64,000 bases of DNA from Lysobacter_I brunescens (GTDB lineage Bacteria > Pseudomonadota > Gammaproteobacteria > Xanthomonadales > Xanthomonadaceae): NCBI RefSeq assembly GCF_042677005.1, contig NZ_JBHTIF010000001.1, positions 2,046,001 through 2,110,000 of the forward strand, written 5' to 3'. Positions within the stretch are counted from its first letter, which is position 1. Every line of letters begins with the position of its first letter. The translations under genes were made by a program, and so were the position numbers. Positions 26,491 through 35,022 of this stretch are shown here, one piece after another. The notes beneath the pieces were generated by a model. It ran no database searches. It was not told the DNA's origin and saw only the letters and a list, made by a program, of their open reading frames with translations.

Positions 26491-26546
26491 TCGCCATCCG
26501 GCGAAGTCTGGCCAACCGTCTCCGCGGGGAGCGCAGGTCGAGGCAG
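26479..26546 (+). promoter_or_regulatory. Putative riboswitch expression-platform helix competing with P1
   Basis: CTGCCTCGACCT (26479-26490), which contains the 3' strand of aptamer helix P1, is perfectly complementary over 12 bases to AGGTCGAGGCAG (26535-26546). P1 and this helix are mutually exclusive, which is the layout expected of a switching element. A small nested hairpin, CTTCGCC / GGCGAAG, lies in the loop. Confidence 0.6.
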
Positions 26547-26700
26547 CACGAGGACGGCCCGTCGGGCCGCCGTGTCGTCGTCGATCCTCCACATCCGCGT
26601 CGACGCAGGCTCGCCCGAGGGGGCGAGGGCCGGTGCCGTCGCGGTGTCCCGTCGTCCGGTCGCGTGCCGGGCCGGTGCGCGTGTCGGCCCGCTTTCGCTT

Positions 26701-26724
26701 TCTCTCCATTTCCCATCGGAGAGA
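26701..26724 (+). promoter_or_regulatory. Hairpin sequestering the nrdA ribosome-binding site
   Basis: TCTCTCC (26701-26707) is complementary to GGAGAGA (26718-26724), the nrdA Shine-Dalgarno sequence, which ends 2 nt before the ATG at 26727. Pairing (7 bp, 10-nt loop) would block ribosome entry, making translational control of nrdA plausible. Confidence 0.6.
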
Positions 26725-26726
26725 CC

Positions 26727-29168
26727 ATGACCACCGACACCACGCGCCACGCCGCCGACGCCCCGCCCGTCGCCCGGCGCATCGCGCCCGCCGCCACGCA
26801 GGCCGACTTCGCCCTTACCCCGCCGCATGCGGCGACCAGCATGACGATCACCAAGCGCGACGGTCGCCGCGAGCCGGTCGACGTCGGCAAGATCGTGCGC
26901 GCCGTGCAGCGCTGCTGCGAGGGCCTGGACGACATCGATCCGATGCGCGTCGCGCTGAAGACCATCGCCGGCATCTACGACGGTGCGACCACGCGCGAAC
27001 TCGACGAGCTGTCGATCCGCACCGCCGCCGCGTTCACGGCCGACGAGCCGCAGTACGCGCGCCTCGCCGCACGCCTGCTGTCGGGCTACATCGACAAGGA
27101 AGTCGCGGGACAGGGCGTGCATTCGTTCTCGCAGTCGATCGCGCTGGGCGCGGAACTGGGACTGATCAACGACCGCGTGCGCCAGTCGGTCGAAACCCAT
27201 GCGCGCAAGTTCAACGACGCCATCGACATCGCGCAGACCCGCCGCTTCGAGTACTTCGGCCTGCGCACCCTGTACGACCGCTACCTGCTCAAGCATCCGC
27301 AGCGGCGCACGGTCATCGAGACGCCGCAGCACTTCTTCATGCGCATCGCGGTGGCGCTGACCGAAACCCCGGGCGAGGCGCTGGAACTGTACCGGCTGAT
27401 GTCGTCGCTGGACTACATCCCCAGCTCGCCGACGTTGTTCAACTCGGGCACCCGCCACGAGCAGCTGTCTTCGTGCTTCCTGCTGGACTCGCCGCAGGAT
27501 TCACTGGCCGACATCTACGCGCGCTACGGCGACGTGGCGCAGCTGTCGAAGTTCTCCGGCGGCATCGGCCAGTCGTACTCGCGGATCCGCTCGCGCGGCG
27601 CGCTGATCCGCAGCACGAACGGCCGCAGCAACGGCATCGTGCCCTGGCTGAAGACGCTGGACGCCTCGGTCGCGGCGGTGAACCAGGGCGGCAAGCGCAA
27701 GGGCGCGGCCTGCATCTATCTCGAAACCTGGCATGCCGACATCGAGGAATTCCTCGAATTGCGCGACAACACCGGCGACGAGATGCGTCGCACGCACAAC
27801 CTCAACCTCGCCAACTGGGTGCCGGACCTGTTCATGCGCCGCGTGGAGAGCGACGGCGACTGGTCGCTGTTCGATCCGAACACCGTGCCCGAGTTCGTCG
27901 ACCTCTGGGGCGAGGCCTTCGAGCAGGCCTACGTGCAGGCGGAACAGCAGGGCATCGCCGCACGCACGGTCAAGGCGCGGGACCTGTACGCGCGGATGAT
28001 GAAAGTCCTCGGCGAGACCGGCAACGGCTGGATGACCTTCAAGGATGCGTCGAACCGCACCTGCAACCAGGTCGGCCCGGGCCGTACCGTGCATCTGTCG
28101 AACCTGTGCACCGAGATCATCGAAGTGACCTCGGCCGACGAAACCGCCGTCTGCAACCTTGGCTCGGTCAACCTCGCCCAGCACCTGGTCGAGGACGAGC
28201 GCGGTGCCTGGCACTTCGACTTCGACAAGCTCGCCGAGACCGTGCGCGTCGCCGTGCGTCAGCTCGATCGCGTGATCGACCTGAATTTCTATCCGATCGA
28301 ATCGACGCGCCGCTCCAACCTGCGTTGGCGTCCGGTCGGGCTGGGCGTGATGGGCCTGCAGGATGTGTTCTTCCGCATGCGCCTGCCCTTCGATTCGGCC
28401 GAGGCGCTGTCGCTGTCGACGCGCATCGCCGAACGCATCTACCTGCATGCGCTGGAGACCTCGTGCGACCTGGCCGAGCGCCACGGCGCGCATCCGGCCT
28501 ACCGGGATACCCGTGCCGCGCTCGGTGCGCTGCAGTTCGATCTGTGGGGCGTGACCCCGTCGGAACCCGCTGCATGGGCCGCGCTGAAGTCGCGCATCGC
28601 CGAACATGGCCTGCGCAATTCGCTGCTGATCGCGATCGCGCCGACCGCGACCATTGCCTCGATCGCCGGCTGCTACGAGTGCATCGAACCGCAGGTGAGC
28701 AACCTGTTCAAGCGCGAGACGCTGTCGGGCGATTTCCTGCAGATCAACCGCTACCTCGTCTGGGAGCTCAAGCGCCTCGGCCTGTGGACGGATGCGACGC
28801 GCGATGCCATCAAGCTCGCCGAAGGTTCGGTGCAGGGCATCGACGGCATTCCCGATCTGCTGAAGCAGGTGTACCGCACGGCGTGGGAACTGCCGCAGAA
28901 GGCGCTGATCGATCTCGCCGCTGCGCGCGGACCGTACCTCGACCAGTCGCAGTCGCTGAACCTGTTCATGGAAAGCCCGAACATCGGCCGGCTGTCGTCG
29001 ATGTACATGTATGCCTGGAAATCCGGGCTGAAGACGACCTATTACCTGCGCTCGCGACCGGCCACGCGCATCGCCAAGGCGACAGTGGCAGCGCAGCCGG
29101 CGTACACGCCGCAGGAAGCGCTGGCCTGCTCGCTGGAGAATCCGGAAGCCTGCGAGGCCTGCCAGTAG
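26727..29168 (+). CDS. nrdA: Class Ia ribonucleotide reductase large subunit
   Basis: Reduces ribonucleoside diphosphates to deoxyribonucleotides. It has 813 residues. An N-terminal ATP-cone (about residues 35-125, starting MTITKRDGRREPVD) provides allosteric activity control. Active-site residues are intact: redox Cys250 (SSCFLL) and Cys476 (VCNLGS), and the thiyl-radical motif N459-x-C461-x-E463 in NLCTEI. The C-terminal relay pair is CEAC at residues 809-812. ATG 26727 follows a GGAGAGA site; longer in-frame starts fall inside the leader. Expression is probably under the cobalamin riboswitch. Confidence 0.96.
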   Translation: MTTDTTRHAADAPPVARRIAPAATQADFALTPPHAATSMTITKRDGRREPVDVGKIVRAVQRCCEGLDDIDPMRVALKTIAGIYDGATTRELDELSIRTAAAFTADEPQYARLAARLLSGYIDKEVAGQGVHSFSQSIALGAELGLINDRVRQSVETHARKFNDAIDIAQTRRFEYFGLRTLYDRYLLKHPQRRTVIETPQHFFMRIAVALTETPGEALELYRLMSSLDYIPSSPTLFNSGTRHEQLSSCFLLDSPQDSLADIYARYGDVAQLSKFSGGIGQSYSRIRSRGALIRSTNGRSNGIVPWLKTLDASVAAVNQGGKRKGAACIYLETWHADIEEFLELRDNTGDEMRRTHNLNLANWVPDLFMRRVESDGDWSLFDPNTVPEFVDLWGEAFEQAYVQAEQQGIAARTVKARDLYARMMKVLGETGNGWMTFKDASNRTCNQVGPGRTVHLSNLCTEIIEVTSADETAVCNLGSVNLAQHLVEDERGAWHFDFDKLAETVRVAVRQLDRVIDLNFYPIESTRRSNLRWRPVGLGVMGLQDVFFRMRLPFDSAEALSLSTRIAERIYLHALETSCDLAERHGAHPAYRDTRAALGALQFDLWGVTPSEPAAWAALKSRIAEHGLRNSLLIAIAPTATIASIAGCYECIEPQVSNLFKRETLSGDFLQINRYLVWELKRLGLWTDATRDAIKLAEGSVQGIDGIPDLLKQVYRTAWELPQKALIDLAAARGPYLDQSQSLNLFMESPNIGRLSSMYMYAWKSGLKTTYYLRSRPATRIAKATVAAQPAYTPQEALACSLENPEACEACQ

Positions 29169-29189
29169 GCGAGCCCGAACCCGCCGCGC

Positions 29190-29291
29190 TGTAGAGCGGA
29201 GCTTGCTCCGCTCATGTTTCGCGGAAAAGCGAGCGGAGCAAGCTCCGCCCATGTTTTGCAGGAAAAGCGAGCGGAGCAAGCTCCGCTCTAC
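29190..29291. repeat. Cluster of three GTAG-type palindromic (REP) units between nrdA and nrdB
   Basis: Three copies of a 20-bp palindromic unit, GAGCGGAGC-TT-GCTCCGCTC, occur at 29194-29213 (TT orientation), 29231-29250 and 29269-29288 (both AA orientation). The ends carry GTAG (29191) and its complement CTAC (29288-29291). The second and third units sit in near-identical ~38-bp direct repeats with an ATGTTT...GGAAAAGC spacer. The unit also occurs at 59646-59715, and related ones at 40936-41150. Confidence 0.88.
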
Positions 29292-29342
29292 GAAAGCCCA
29301 CATCCCAATCCTTCCCCGCGTGGCGGGGGAGGGGAGAACACC

Positions 29343-30353
29343 ATGACCACGCAACACCTGCTCGATCCCGGCTTCGCGCTCACCCTGCGGCCGATGCGCT
29401 ACCCGACCTTCTACGAGATGTACCGCGATGCGATTCGTAACACCTGGACGGTGGAGGAGATCGATTTCGGCATCGACCTCAACGATCTGCAGCACAAACT
29501 GTCGCCATCCGATCGTCACCTGATCGAGCGTCTCGTCGCGTTCTTCGCCACCGGCGACAGCATCGTCGCCAACAACCTCGTGCTGAATCTCTACAGACAC
29601 ATCAATGCGCCGGAGGCGCGGATGTACCTGTCGCGCCAGCTCTACGAGGAAGCGCTGCACGTACAGTTCTACCTGACGCTGCTCGATGCCTACATCCCGG
29701 ATCCGCAGCGGCGCAACGAAGCCTTCGCTGCCATCGAGAACATTCCCTCGATCCGTGCCAAGGCCGACTTCTGTTTCCGCTGGATGGATTCGGTGCAGTC
29801 GCTGGAGCGACTGGACACGCGTGAACAGCGCCGGCAGTTCCTGCTCAACCTGATCTGCTTCGCCTGCTGCATCGAAGGCCTGTTCTTCTTCGCCGCCTTC
29901 GCCTATGTCTGGTTCCTGCGCTCGCGCGGCCTCCTGCCGGGCCTCGCTGCCGGCACCAACTGGGTGTTCCGCGACGAGTCGGGGCACATGGCCTTCGCCT
30001 TCGAGGTGATCCGCACCGCGCGCCAGGAGGATCCCGGGTTGTTCGATGCCGGGATGGAGCGCGACGTGCGCCGGATGCTGCACGAAGCGATCGAGGTGGA
30101 AGCCGCGTTCGCCGACGACGTGCTGTCGGGCGGGGTGAACGGCCTGTCGCCGGGCGAGATGCGCCAGTACCTGTGCTATGTCGCCGACCAGCGCCTCGCC
30201 GCGCTCGGCCTCGGGCCGGAGTTCGGCGCGAAGAATCCGTTTCCCTTCCTCGATCTGCAGGACGTGCAGGAACTGACCAACTTCTTCGAGCGTCGCGTCT
30301 CGGCCTACCAGGTCGGCATCAGCGGTGCCGTAGCGTTCGACGATGCGTTCTGA
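29343..30353 (+). CDS. nrdB: Class Ia ribonucleotide reductase small (radical) subunit
   Basis: Houses the diferric-tyrosyl radical that initiates catalysis in NrdA; 336 residues. Metal ligands are visible: Asp in FFATGDSIVANN, Glu and His in EALHVQFY, Glu in CCIEGLFFF, and Glu and His in RDESGHMAF. The radical Tyr is present four residues after the first His, so this is not the Tyr-less class Ic type. ATG 29343 (GGGGAGAACACC upstream) gives MTTQHLLDPGFALTLRP. A REP cluster separates it from nrdA, and its 3' end overlaps the thioesterase gene by 11 bp. Confidence 0.96.
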   Translation: MTTQHLLDPGFALTLRPMRYPTFYEMYRDAIRNTWTVEEIDFGIDLNDLQHKLSPSDRHLIERLVAFFATGDSIVANNLVLNLYRHINAPEARMYLSRQLYEEALHVQFYLTLLDAYIPDPQRRNEAFAAIENIPSIRAKADFCFRWMDSVQSLERLDTREQRRQFLLNLICFACCIEGLFFFAAFAYVWFLRSRGLLPGLAAGTNWVFRDESGHMAFAFEVIRTARQEDPGLFDAGMERDVRRMLHEAIEVEAAFADDVLSGGVNGLSPGEMRQYLCYVADQRLAALGLGPEFGAKNPFPFLDLQDVQELTNFFERRVSAYQVGISGAVAFDDAF

Positions 30354-30729
30354 GCCCGTGGAAGCACCCCGTGAGGCTCGATTCTGGGAAATCGTGTTCC
30401 CCGACCACACCAACCACCTCGGCACCCTGTTCGGCGGCCAGGCCTTGGCGTGGATGGACAAGGCCGCGTTCGTCGCGGCGACCAGGTTTGCCCGCCGGAC
30501 CGTGGTCACCGCGCGCTCCGAACAGGTCGACTTCCATGTGCCAGTGCGCCAGGGGCAACTGCTCGAACTCATCGCCCGCGTGACCGAGGTGGGACGCAGC
30601 TCGATGCAGATCGATGTCGAGCTGCACACCGAGGACGCGTTCGCCGGTACCCGGCGGCTGTGCACCCGGGGGCGATTCACCATGATCGCGCTGGATGAGG
30701 CGGGCAGGCCGGCAGCGGTCGGCGGGTGA
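30343..30729 (+). CDS. YciA-type acyl-CoA thioesterase (hotdog fold)
   Basis: A 128-residue hotdog-fold protein. The region DHTNHLGTLFGGQALAWMDKAAFVAATRF matches the active-site helix of the YciA/BACH family, in which the Asn and Asp residues act in thioester hydrolysis. The C-terminal half contains the second hotdog strand set (VDFHVPVRQGQLLELIARV). ATG 30343 overlaps the last 11 bp of nrdB in another frame, implying co-translation with nrdB. No functional link to nucleotide reduction is evident. Confidence 0.85.
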   Translation: MRSEPVEAPREARFWEIVFPDHTNHLGTLFGGQALAWMDKAAFVAATRFARRTVVTARSEQVDFHVPVRQGQLLELIARVTEVGRSSMQIDVELHTEDAFAGTRRLCTRGRFTMIALDEAGRPAAVGG

Positions 30730-30774
30730 GTCGGGCAGCGGTACACTGTGCGCCATCGCACAGTGGAGCCGCGC

Positions 30775-32409
30775 ATGACCCTCCGGATCGCCCTCGCCCA
30801 ATTCGATTTTCCCGTCGGTGCGGTGCGCGCCAATGCCGAGCGGATCGCGATGATGATCACCGAGGCCCGCGACGAGTACGGCGCGGACATCGTGCTCTTC
30901 CCGGAGCTGGCGCTGTGCGGCTATCCGCCGGAGGACCTGCTGATCCGCCCCGGTTTCCTGCGCGACTGCGCGCAGGCCATCGAGACGGTGGCGAAGGCGG
31001 CGACCGGCGGCATCACGGCCGTGGTCGGCTGGCCCGAGGCCGCCGGCAGCGTGGTCTACAACGCCGCCAGCGTGCTGCGCGACGGCCGCGTCGAATGCAC
31101 CTATCGCAAGCGCGAACTGCCGAACTACGCGGTGTTCGACGAACGCCGCTACTTCGATGTCGATCCCGACCGCGAGGACTGCGTGTTCGAGGTCAAGGGC
31201 GTGCCGGTCGGGCTGATCATCTGCGAAGACCTGTGGTTCGCCGAGCCCATCGCCAGCACCGTGCGCAAGGGCGCCGAACTGGTGCTGGTGCCGAACGCCT
31301 CGCCGTTCGAGCGCGACAAGCACGCCCAGCGCGATGCCCTGCTCGCGCAGCGCACGCAGGAGACCGGTGCGGCGATCGCCTACCTCAACGTGGTCGGCGG
31401 GCAGGACGCGCTGGTGTTCGATGGCGCTTCGGTCGTCGCCAACGGCGATGGCAACGTGCATCCCGCCGCAGCCGCGTTCACCGACCAGTGGCTGGTGGTC
31501 GATTACGACCGCGAGGCGCGCAGTTTCCTGCCGGTGCAGTGGATCGACGACGGCGACGAGAGCCGCGATGCCCTGGCCTGGCGCGCGATCGTGCGCGGCA
31601 TCCAGGACTACTGCCGCAAGAACGGATTCACGAAGACCTGGCTGGGCCTGTCCGGCGGCATCGATTCGTCGATGGTCCTCGCCTTGGCGGTGGATGCGCT
31701 CGGCGCGGACAACGTCACCGCCGTGCGCCTGCCGTCGCGTTACACCGCCGGACTGTCCAACGATCTGGCCGACGAGCAGTGCCGCGCGCTGGGCGTGAAG
31801 ATGCTGACCGTGCCGATCGAGAAACCGTTCCAGGGCTATCTCGATTCGCTGGCGCAGGCGTTCGATGGGCAGGCGGTCGACGTGACCGAGGAAAACCTGC
31901 AGTCGCGCACGCGCGGCGCGATCCTGATGGCGCTGGCGAACAAGTTCGGCGGCCTGCTGCTGACCACCGGCAACAAGAGCGAGTACGCGGTCGGCTACGC
32001 GACGATCTACGGCGACATGTGCGGCGGCTACGCGCCGATCAAGGACCTGTACAAGACCGAAGTGTTTTCTCTGTCGAAATGGCGCAACACCGTCGGCGGC
32101 GCACCGGTCATTCCTCCGGCGGTGATTTCGCGTCCGCCGACCGCCGAACTGCGCGAGAACCAGAGGGACGAGGATTCGCTGCCGCCCTACGACGTGCTCG
32201 ACGCGATCCTGCAGCGCCACATCGACCAGGAACAGTCGCGCGACGAGATCGTCCGTGCCGGCTTCGATAGCGCCACGGTCGACCGCGTGCTGAAACTGGT
32301 GCGCATTTCCGAGTGGAAGCGCCACCAGGCCGCGCCAGGACCGAAGGTGTCGCGCCGAGCGTTCGGCCGCGAGCGGCGCTATCCGATCACCAACGGCTAC
32401 ATCGCGTAA
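30775..32409 (+). CDS. nadE: Glutamine-dependent NAD+ synthetase
   Basis: A 544-residue two-domain enzyme that amidates nicotinic acid adenine dinucleotide to NAD+. An N-terminal nitrilase-like glutaminase domain has the Glu-Lys-Cys triad in FPELALCGYPPEDL, TYRKRELPNY and IICEDLWF. The C-terminal synthetase domain has the PP-loop SGGIDSS and TTGNKSEYAVGY. ATG 30775 is preceded by CAGTGGAGCCGCGC. The protein ends with the typical YPITNGYI segment. Confidence 0.97.
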   Translation: MTLRIALAQFDFPVGAVRANAERIAMMITEARDEYGADIVLFPELALCGYPPEDLLIRPGFLRDCAQAIETVAKAATGGITAVVGWPEAAGSVVYNAASVLRDGRVECTYRKRELPNYAVFDERRYFDVDPDREDCVFEVKGVPVGLIICEDLWFAEPIASTVRKGAELVLVPNASPFERDKHAQRDALLAQRTQETGAAIAYLNVVGGQDALVFDGASVVANGDGNVHPAAAAFTDQWLVVDYDREARSFLPVQWIDDGDESRDALAWRAIVRGIQDYCRKNGFTKTWLGLSGGIDSSMVLALAVDALGADNVTAVRLPSRYTAGLSNDLADEQCRALGVKMLTVPIEKPFQGYLDSLAQAFDGQAVDVTEENLQSRTRGAILMALANKFGGLLLTTGNKSEYAVGYATIYGDMCGGYAPIKDLYKTEVFSLSKWRNTVGGAPVIPPAVISRPPTAELRENQRDEDSLPPYDVLDAILQRHIDQEQSRDEIVRAGFDSATVDRVLKLVRISEWKRHQAAPGPKVSRRAFGRERRYPITNGYIA

Positions 32410-32422
32410 CCGCCGCACGCCC

Positions 32423-32881
32423 GTGCGCTGGCATACCGCCGATTTCGATGCGCTCTCCTGGCAGGGCGTGCATGCGCACGGGTTCCGCATGTTCGACAAC
32501 GGCGACGGCACCGCCGAGCTGCAGCTGGATCTGGACTTCATCGTGGCGCACCCGGATCGGGCCGGCGGTCCGTATCGCGTTGCCCAGGCGATGCTGCAGT
32601 TCCACGAGGTGTTCGGCCTGCGTTTCGCGCTGGATTACGTCGCCTGCAGTGCTGGCATGAGCGCGTTCGCCATCGGTGGCATCACCCGTGTTTCGTTGCG
32701 TACCGAAGACGATACGCATGAAAACGATGAGCGCGAAGACATGGGCCCGTGGCGCTGGCGCATCGATGTAGGCTGGCCCGAGGGCTTTCTGGAATTCGAA
32801 TCGACCGGTTTCAGCCAGTGGCTGGTCGGCGAGCTCGTCGAGCAGGAGGCGCAGTGCCTGGCCGCCGCCGACCGGCTGTGA
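32423..32881 (+). CDS. Uncharacterised 152-residue protein
   Basis: A soluble, acidic protein with no signal peptide or membrane helix, opening (V)RWHTADFDALSWQGVHAHGF. I do not recognise a family. It has several Trp/Asp/Glu-rich strands (WRWRIDVGWPEGFLEFES) and an acidic stretch (EDDTHENDEREDMG). The likely start is GTG 32423, 13 bp after nadE; another in-frame start further in (ATG 32489, MFDNGDGTAE) is possible. Its position on the nadE transcript, followed by a shared terminator, suggests co-expression only. Confidence 0.7.
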   Translation: MRWHTADFDALSWQGVHAHGFRMFDNGDGTAELQLDLDFIVAHPDRAGGPYRVAQAMLQFHEVFGLRFALDYVACSAGMSAFAIGGITRVSLRTEDDTHENDEREDMGPWRWRIDVGWPEGFLEFESTGFSQWLVGELVEQEAQCLAAADRL

Positions 32882-32908
32882 CGCCCGCAGTCATTGCGAT
32901 GGCATGAA

Positions 32909-32938
32909 AAAAGCCGCCGGTGGGAGCCGGCGGCTTTT
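32909..32938. terminator. Bidirectional intrinsic terminator between convergent genes
   Basis: The 12-bp perfect stem AAAAGCCGCCGG / CCGGCGGCTTTT with a 6-nt loop carries A-tracts and T-tracts on both sides, so it can terminate both the nadE-side transcript and the convergent bamD transcript. Confidence 0.92.
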
Positions 32939-32968
32939 CTGTGGATCGACCCGGCCGCAGTCGCGGCC

Positions 32969-33865
32969 TCAGTCGTCCTTGTCCTTGCGGTCGCGGTCGA
33001 TCGCCGACTTCTCGCTGGCGAACGGATTGAGCTTGCGGAAGTTCGACGGATGGTCCGGCCACTTGCCGTCGTCGGCCAGCCACGGGTGCTGCGGTGCGCG
33101 CTGGCGCAGCTGTTCGCGCGCGCTGTTCGCCAGGGCGGTGTTGCCCAGCGCGGTGTAGGCCACGCCCTTCACCGCGATGCCGTCGGCATCGTAGGCGCTC
33201 TGCGGATAGGTGTCGGCCATGTACTCGGCGCGCTCGACGGCGGCGACCCATGCACCCCGGCGGAGGTAGTAGAGCGCGGTTTCGATCTCGTGGCGGGCGA
33301 ACAGGTCGCTGAGCTCGCCCATGCGCTTGGTGGCGTCGGCGGCGTAGCGGGAGTTCGGATAGCGTTCGACCACCAGCTTGAAGTCGTTGTAGGCCTGCTG
33401 CGGCGTGGCCAGGTCGCGACGGCTGGCGTCGAGCTTCCACACCCGCTGCAGGAACACGGTGTCGCGACTGGAGTTGACCAGGCCGCGCAGGTAGTAGAGG
33501 TACGCGGCGTTGCGGTGCGTCGGATAGGTGCGCAGGAAGCGATCGATCGTGGAGATCGCGTCCTCGTTGCTGCCCATCTTGTACTGCGCGTAGGCGGTTT
33601 CGATCAGCGCCTGCTCGGTGTACGCGCCGTAGGGATACTGCGCGACCAGACGCTTGAAGGTGCGCACTGCGGCATCGTAGTTGCGGTTGGAGACGGAGCG
33701 CTGCGCCTTGTTGTACAGCTCGGTGACCGGCAGGCCCTCGTTTTCCTTCTCGTCCTTGAACGCGCCCTTGAGCTTGGCGCAACCGGAGGTGCCCACGGCG
33801 AGGGCGAGGACCAGCAGCAGGGACGGACGCAGGAGGGCGGACAGGGACAGGCGGAGGTGGGGCAT
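32969..33865 (-). CDS. bamD: Outer-membrane assembly lipoprotein BamD
   Basis: Essential lipoprotein of the BAM complex that inserts beta-barrel proteins into the outer membrane; 298 residues. It has a lipoprotein signal ending at the lipobox GTSGC, then five TPR-like repeats (for example AQRSVSNRNYDAAVRTFKRLVAQYP, written here only as far as the first motif end, and VVERYPNSRYAADA). The C-terminus is charged and disordered (SAIDRDRKDKDD). Divergent from rluD across a 158-bp GC-rich spacer. Confidence 0.96.
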   Translation of the reverse strand: MPHLRLSLSALLRPSLLLVLALAVGTSGCAKLKGAFKDEKENEGLPVTELYNKAQRSVSNRNYDAAVRTFKRLVAQYPYGAYTEQALIETAYAQYKMGSNEDAISTIDRFLRTYPTHRNAAYLYYLRGLVNSSRDTVFLQRVWKLDASRRDLATPQQAYNDFKLVVERYPNSRYAADATKRMGELSDLFARHEIETALYYLRRGAWVAAVERAEYMADTYPQSAYDADGIAVKGVAYTALGNTALANSAREQLRQRAPQHPWLADDGKWPDHPSNFRKLNPFASEKSAIDRDRKDKDD

Positions 33866-34023
33866 GCGGGCTGCTGCTGGACGGGTGAGCGGGCGATAAT
33901 ACCAGCCCCGGCGGGTGCGACCCGTTAACCCGGCCCAACCGGCCGCCCGGGCCCCGTCCCGACCGCCGCGCGCTGCCCGCGGCGTCCGCCCCGCCGTTCG
34001 ACCGCCGCTCGCCTGGAGTTCCG

Positions 34024-35022
34024 ATGACCACCTCCCCCCTTGCCGCTGCCATCCCGGAGTCCACGCCGCGCACGGCTGTCGTGCCCGATGCCGCGTCCGG
34101 CCGACGCTTCGATGCCGTCCTGGCCGAACTGTTCCCGGAATACTCGCGGTCGCGGCTGGCGGAGTGGATCAAGTCCGGCGACGCCCGGCTCGACGGCCGC
34201 GAGGCCCGGCCACGCGACCCGGTGCGCGGCGGCGAGACCGTCACCCTGACCGTGGTCCTGGAGATCCAGACCCATTCCGAGCCCGAGGACATCGCGCTGG
34301 ACATCCTCCACGAGGACGCCGACGTCTTCGTGCTGAACAAGCCGGCCGGCCTGGTAGTCCATCCCGGCGCCGGCAACCCGGCCGGCACCCTGGTCAACGC
34401 GCTGCTGCACCGCGACCCGGCCTTGGCCACGCTGCCGCGTGCCGGCATCGTCCACCGTCTCGACAAGGACACCTCCGGGGTCATGGTCGTCGCCCGCACC
34501 CTGCCGGCGCACACCGCGCTGGTCGAGCAACTCTCGGCGCGCGAGGTCCACCGCCAGTACCTGGCCGTGGTGCTGGGCGCGCTGGTCTCCGGCGGCACGG
34601 TCAACGCGCCGATCGATCGCCACCCCCGTGACCGCCTGCGCCAGGCGGTGCGCGAGGACGGCCGCGAGGCGATCACGCACTACCGCCTGCGCGAACGCTT
34701 CCGCGCCCACACCCTGCTGGAATGCCGGCTGGAGACCGGGCGCACGCACCAGATCCGCGTGCACATGGCGCACATCAAGCATCCGATCATCGGCGACCCG
34801 CTGTACGGCGGGCCGCTGAAGCTGCCCAAGGGCGCGACCACCGAACTGGTCGAAACCCTGCGCGGCTTCAAGCGCCAGGCCCTGCATGCCGAGACGCTGG
34901 AATTCGCCCACCCGGTCAGCGGCGAGCCGATCCGCTGCTCCGCGCCGATGCCGGCCGACATGCAGGCCCTGGTCGCGACCCTGCGCCAGGACACCGCCGA
35001 AGCCGAGGAGCGCGCGCGGTGA
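34024..35022 (+). CDS. rluD: 23S rRNA pseudouridine synthase RluD
   Basis: Makes pseudouridines in helix 69 of 23S rRNA. It has 332 residues: an N-terminal S4 RNA-binding domain (SRSRLAEWIKSGDARLDG) and a RluA-type catalytic domain with the active-site Asp in HRLDKDTSGVMVVA and the GRTHQIRVHMAH motif. The gene overlaps pgeF by 4 bp and is divergent from bamD. The bamD-rluD-pgeF neighbourhood is conserved in gammaproteobacteria, and clpB follows a few kb later here. Confidence 0.95.
   Translation: MTTSPLAAAIPESTPRTAVVPDAASGRRFDAVLAELFPEYSRSRLAEWIKSGDARLDGREARPRDPVRGGETVTLTVVLEIQTHSEPEDIALDILHEDADVFVLNKPAGLVVHPGAGNPAGTLVNALLHRDPALATLPRAGIVHRLDKDTSGVMVVARTLPAHTALVEQLSAREVHRQYLAVVLGALVSGGTVNAPIDRHPRDRLRQAVREDGREAITHYRLRERFRAHTLLECRLETGRTHQIRVHMAHIKHPIIGDPLYGGPLKLPKGATTELVETLRGFKRQALHAETLEFAHPVSGEPIRCSAPMPADMQALVATLRQDTAEAEERAR

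Noticed and set aside
29190..29291. Short regularly spaced repeats resembling a mini CRISPR array
   Set aside because: The units are themselves palindromes in alternating orientation with nearly identical spacers, and there are no cas genes; they are REP elements.
29343..30353. Possibility that NrdB is a Tyr-less class Ic type subunit
   Set aside because: The radical Tyr is present four residues after the first ligand His (EALHVQFY), and all metal ligands are visible.
27501..30890. 1129-codon open frame antisense to nrdA and nrdB
   Set aside because: It spans two complete well-conserved genes, the repeat cluster and the thioesterase on the other strand; no family resemblance or ribosome site supports it.
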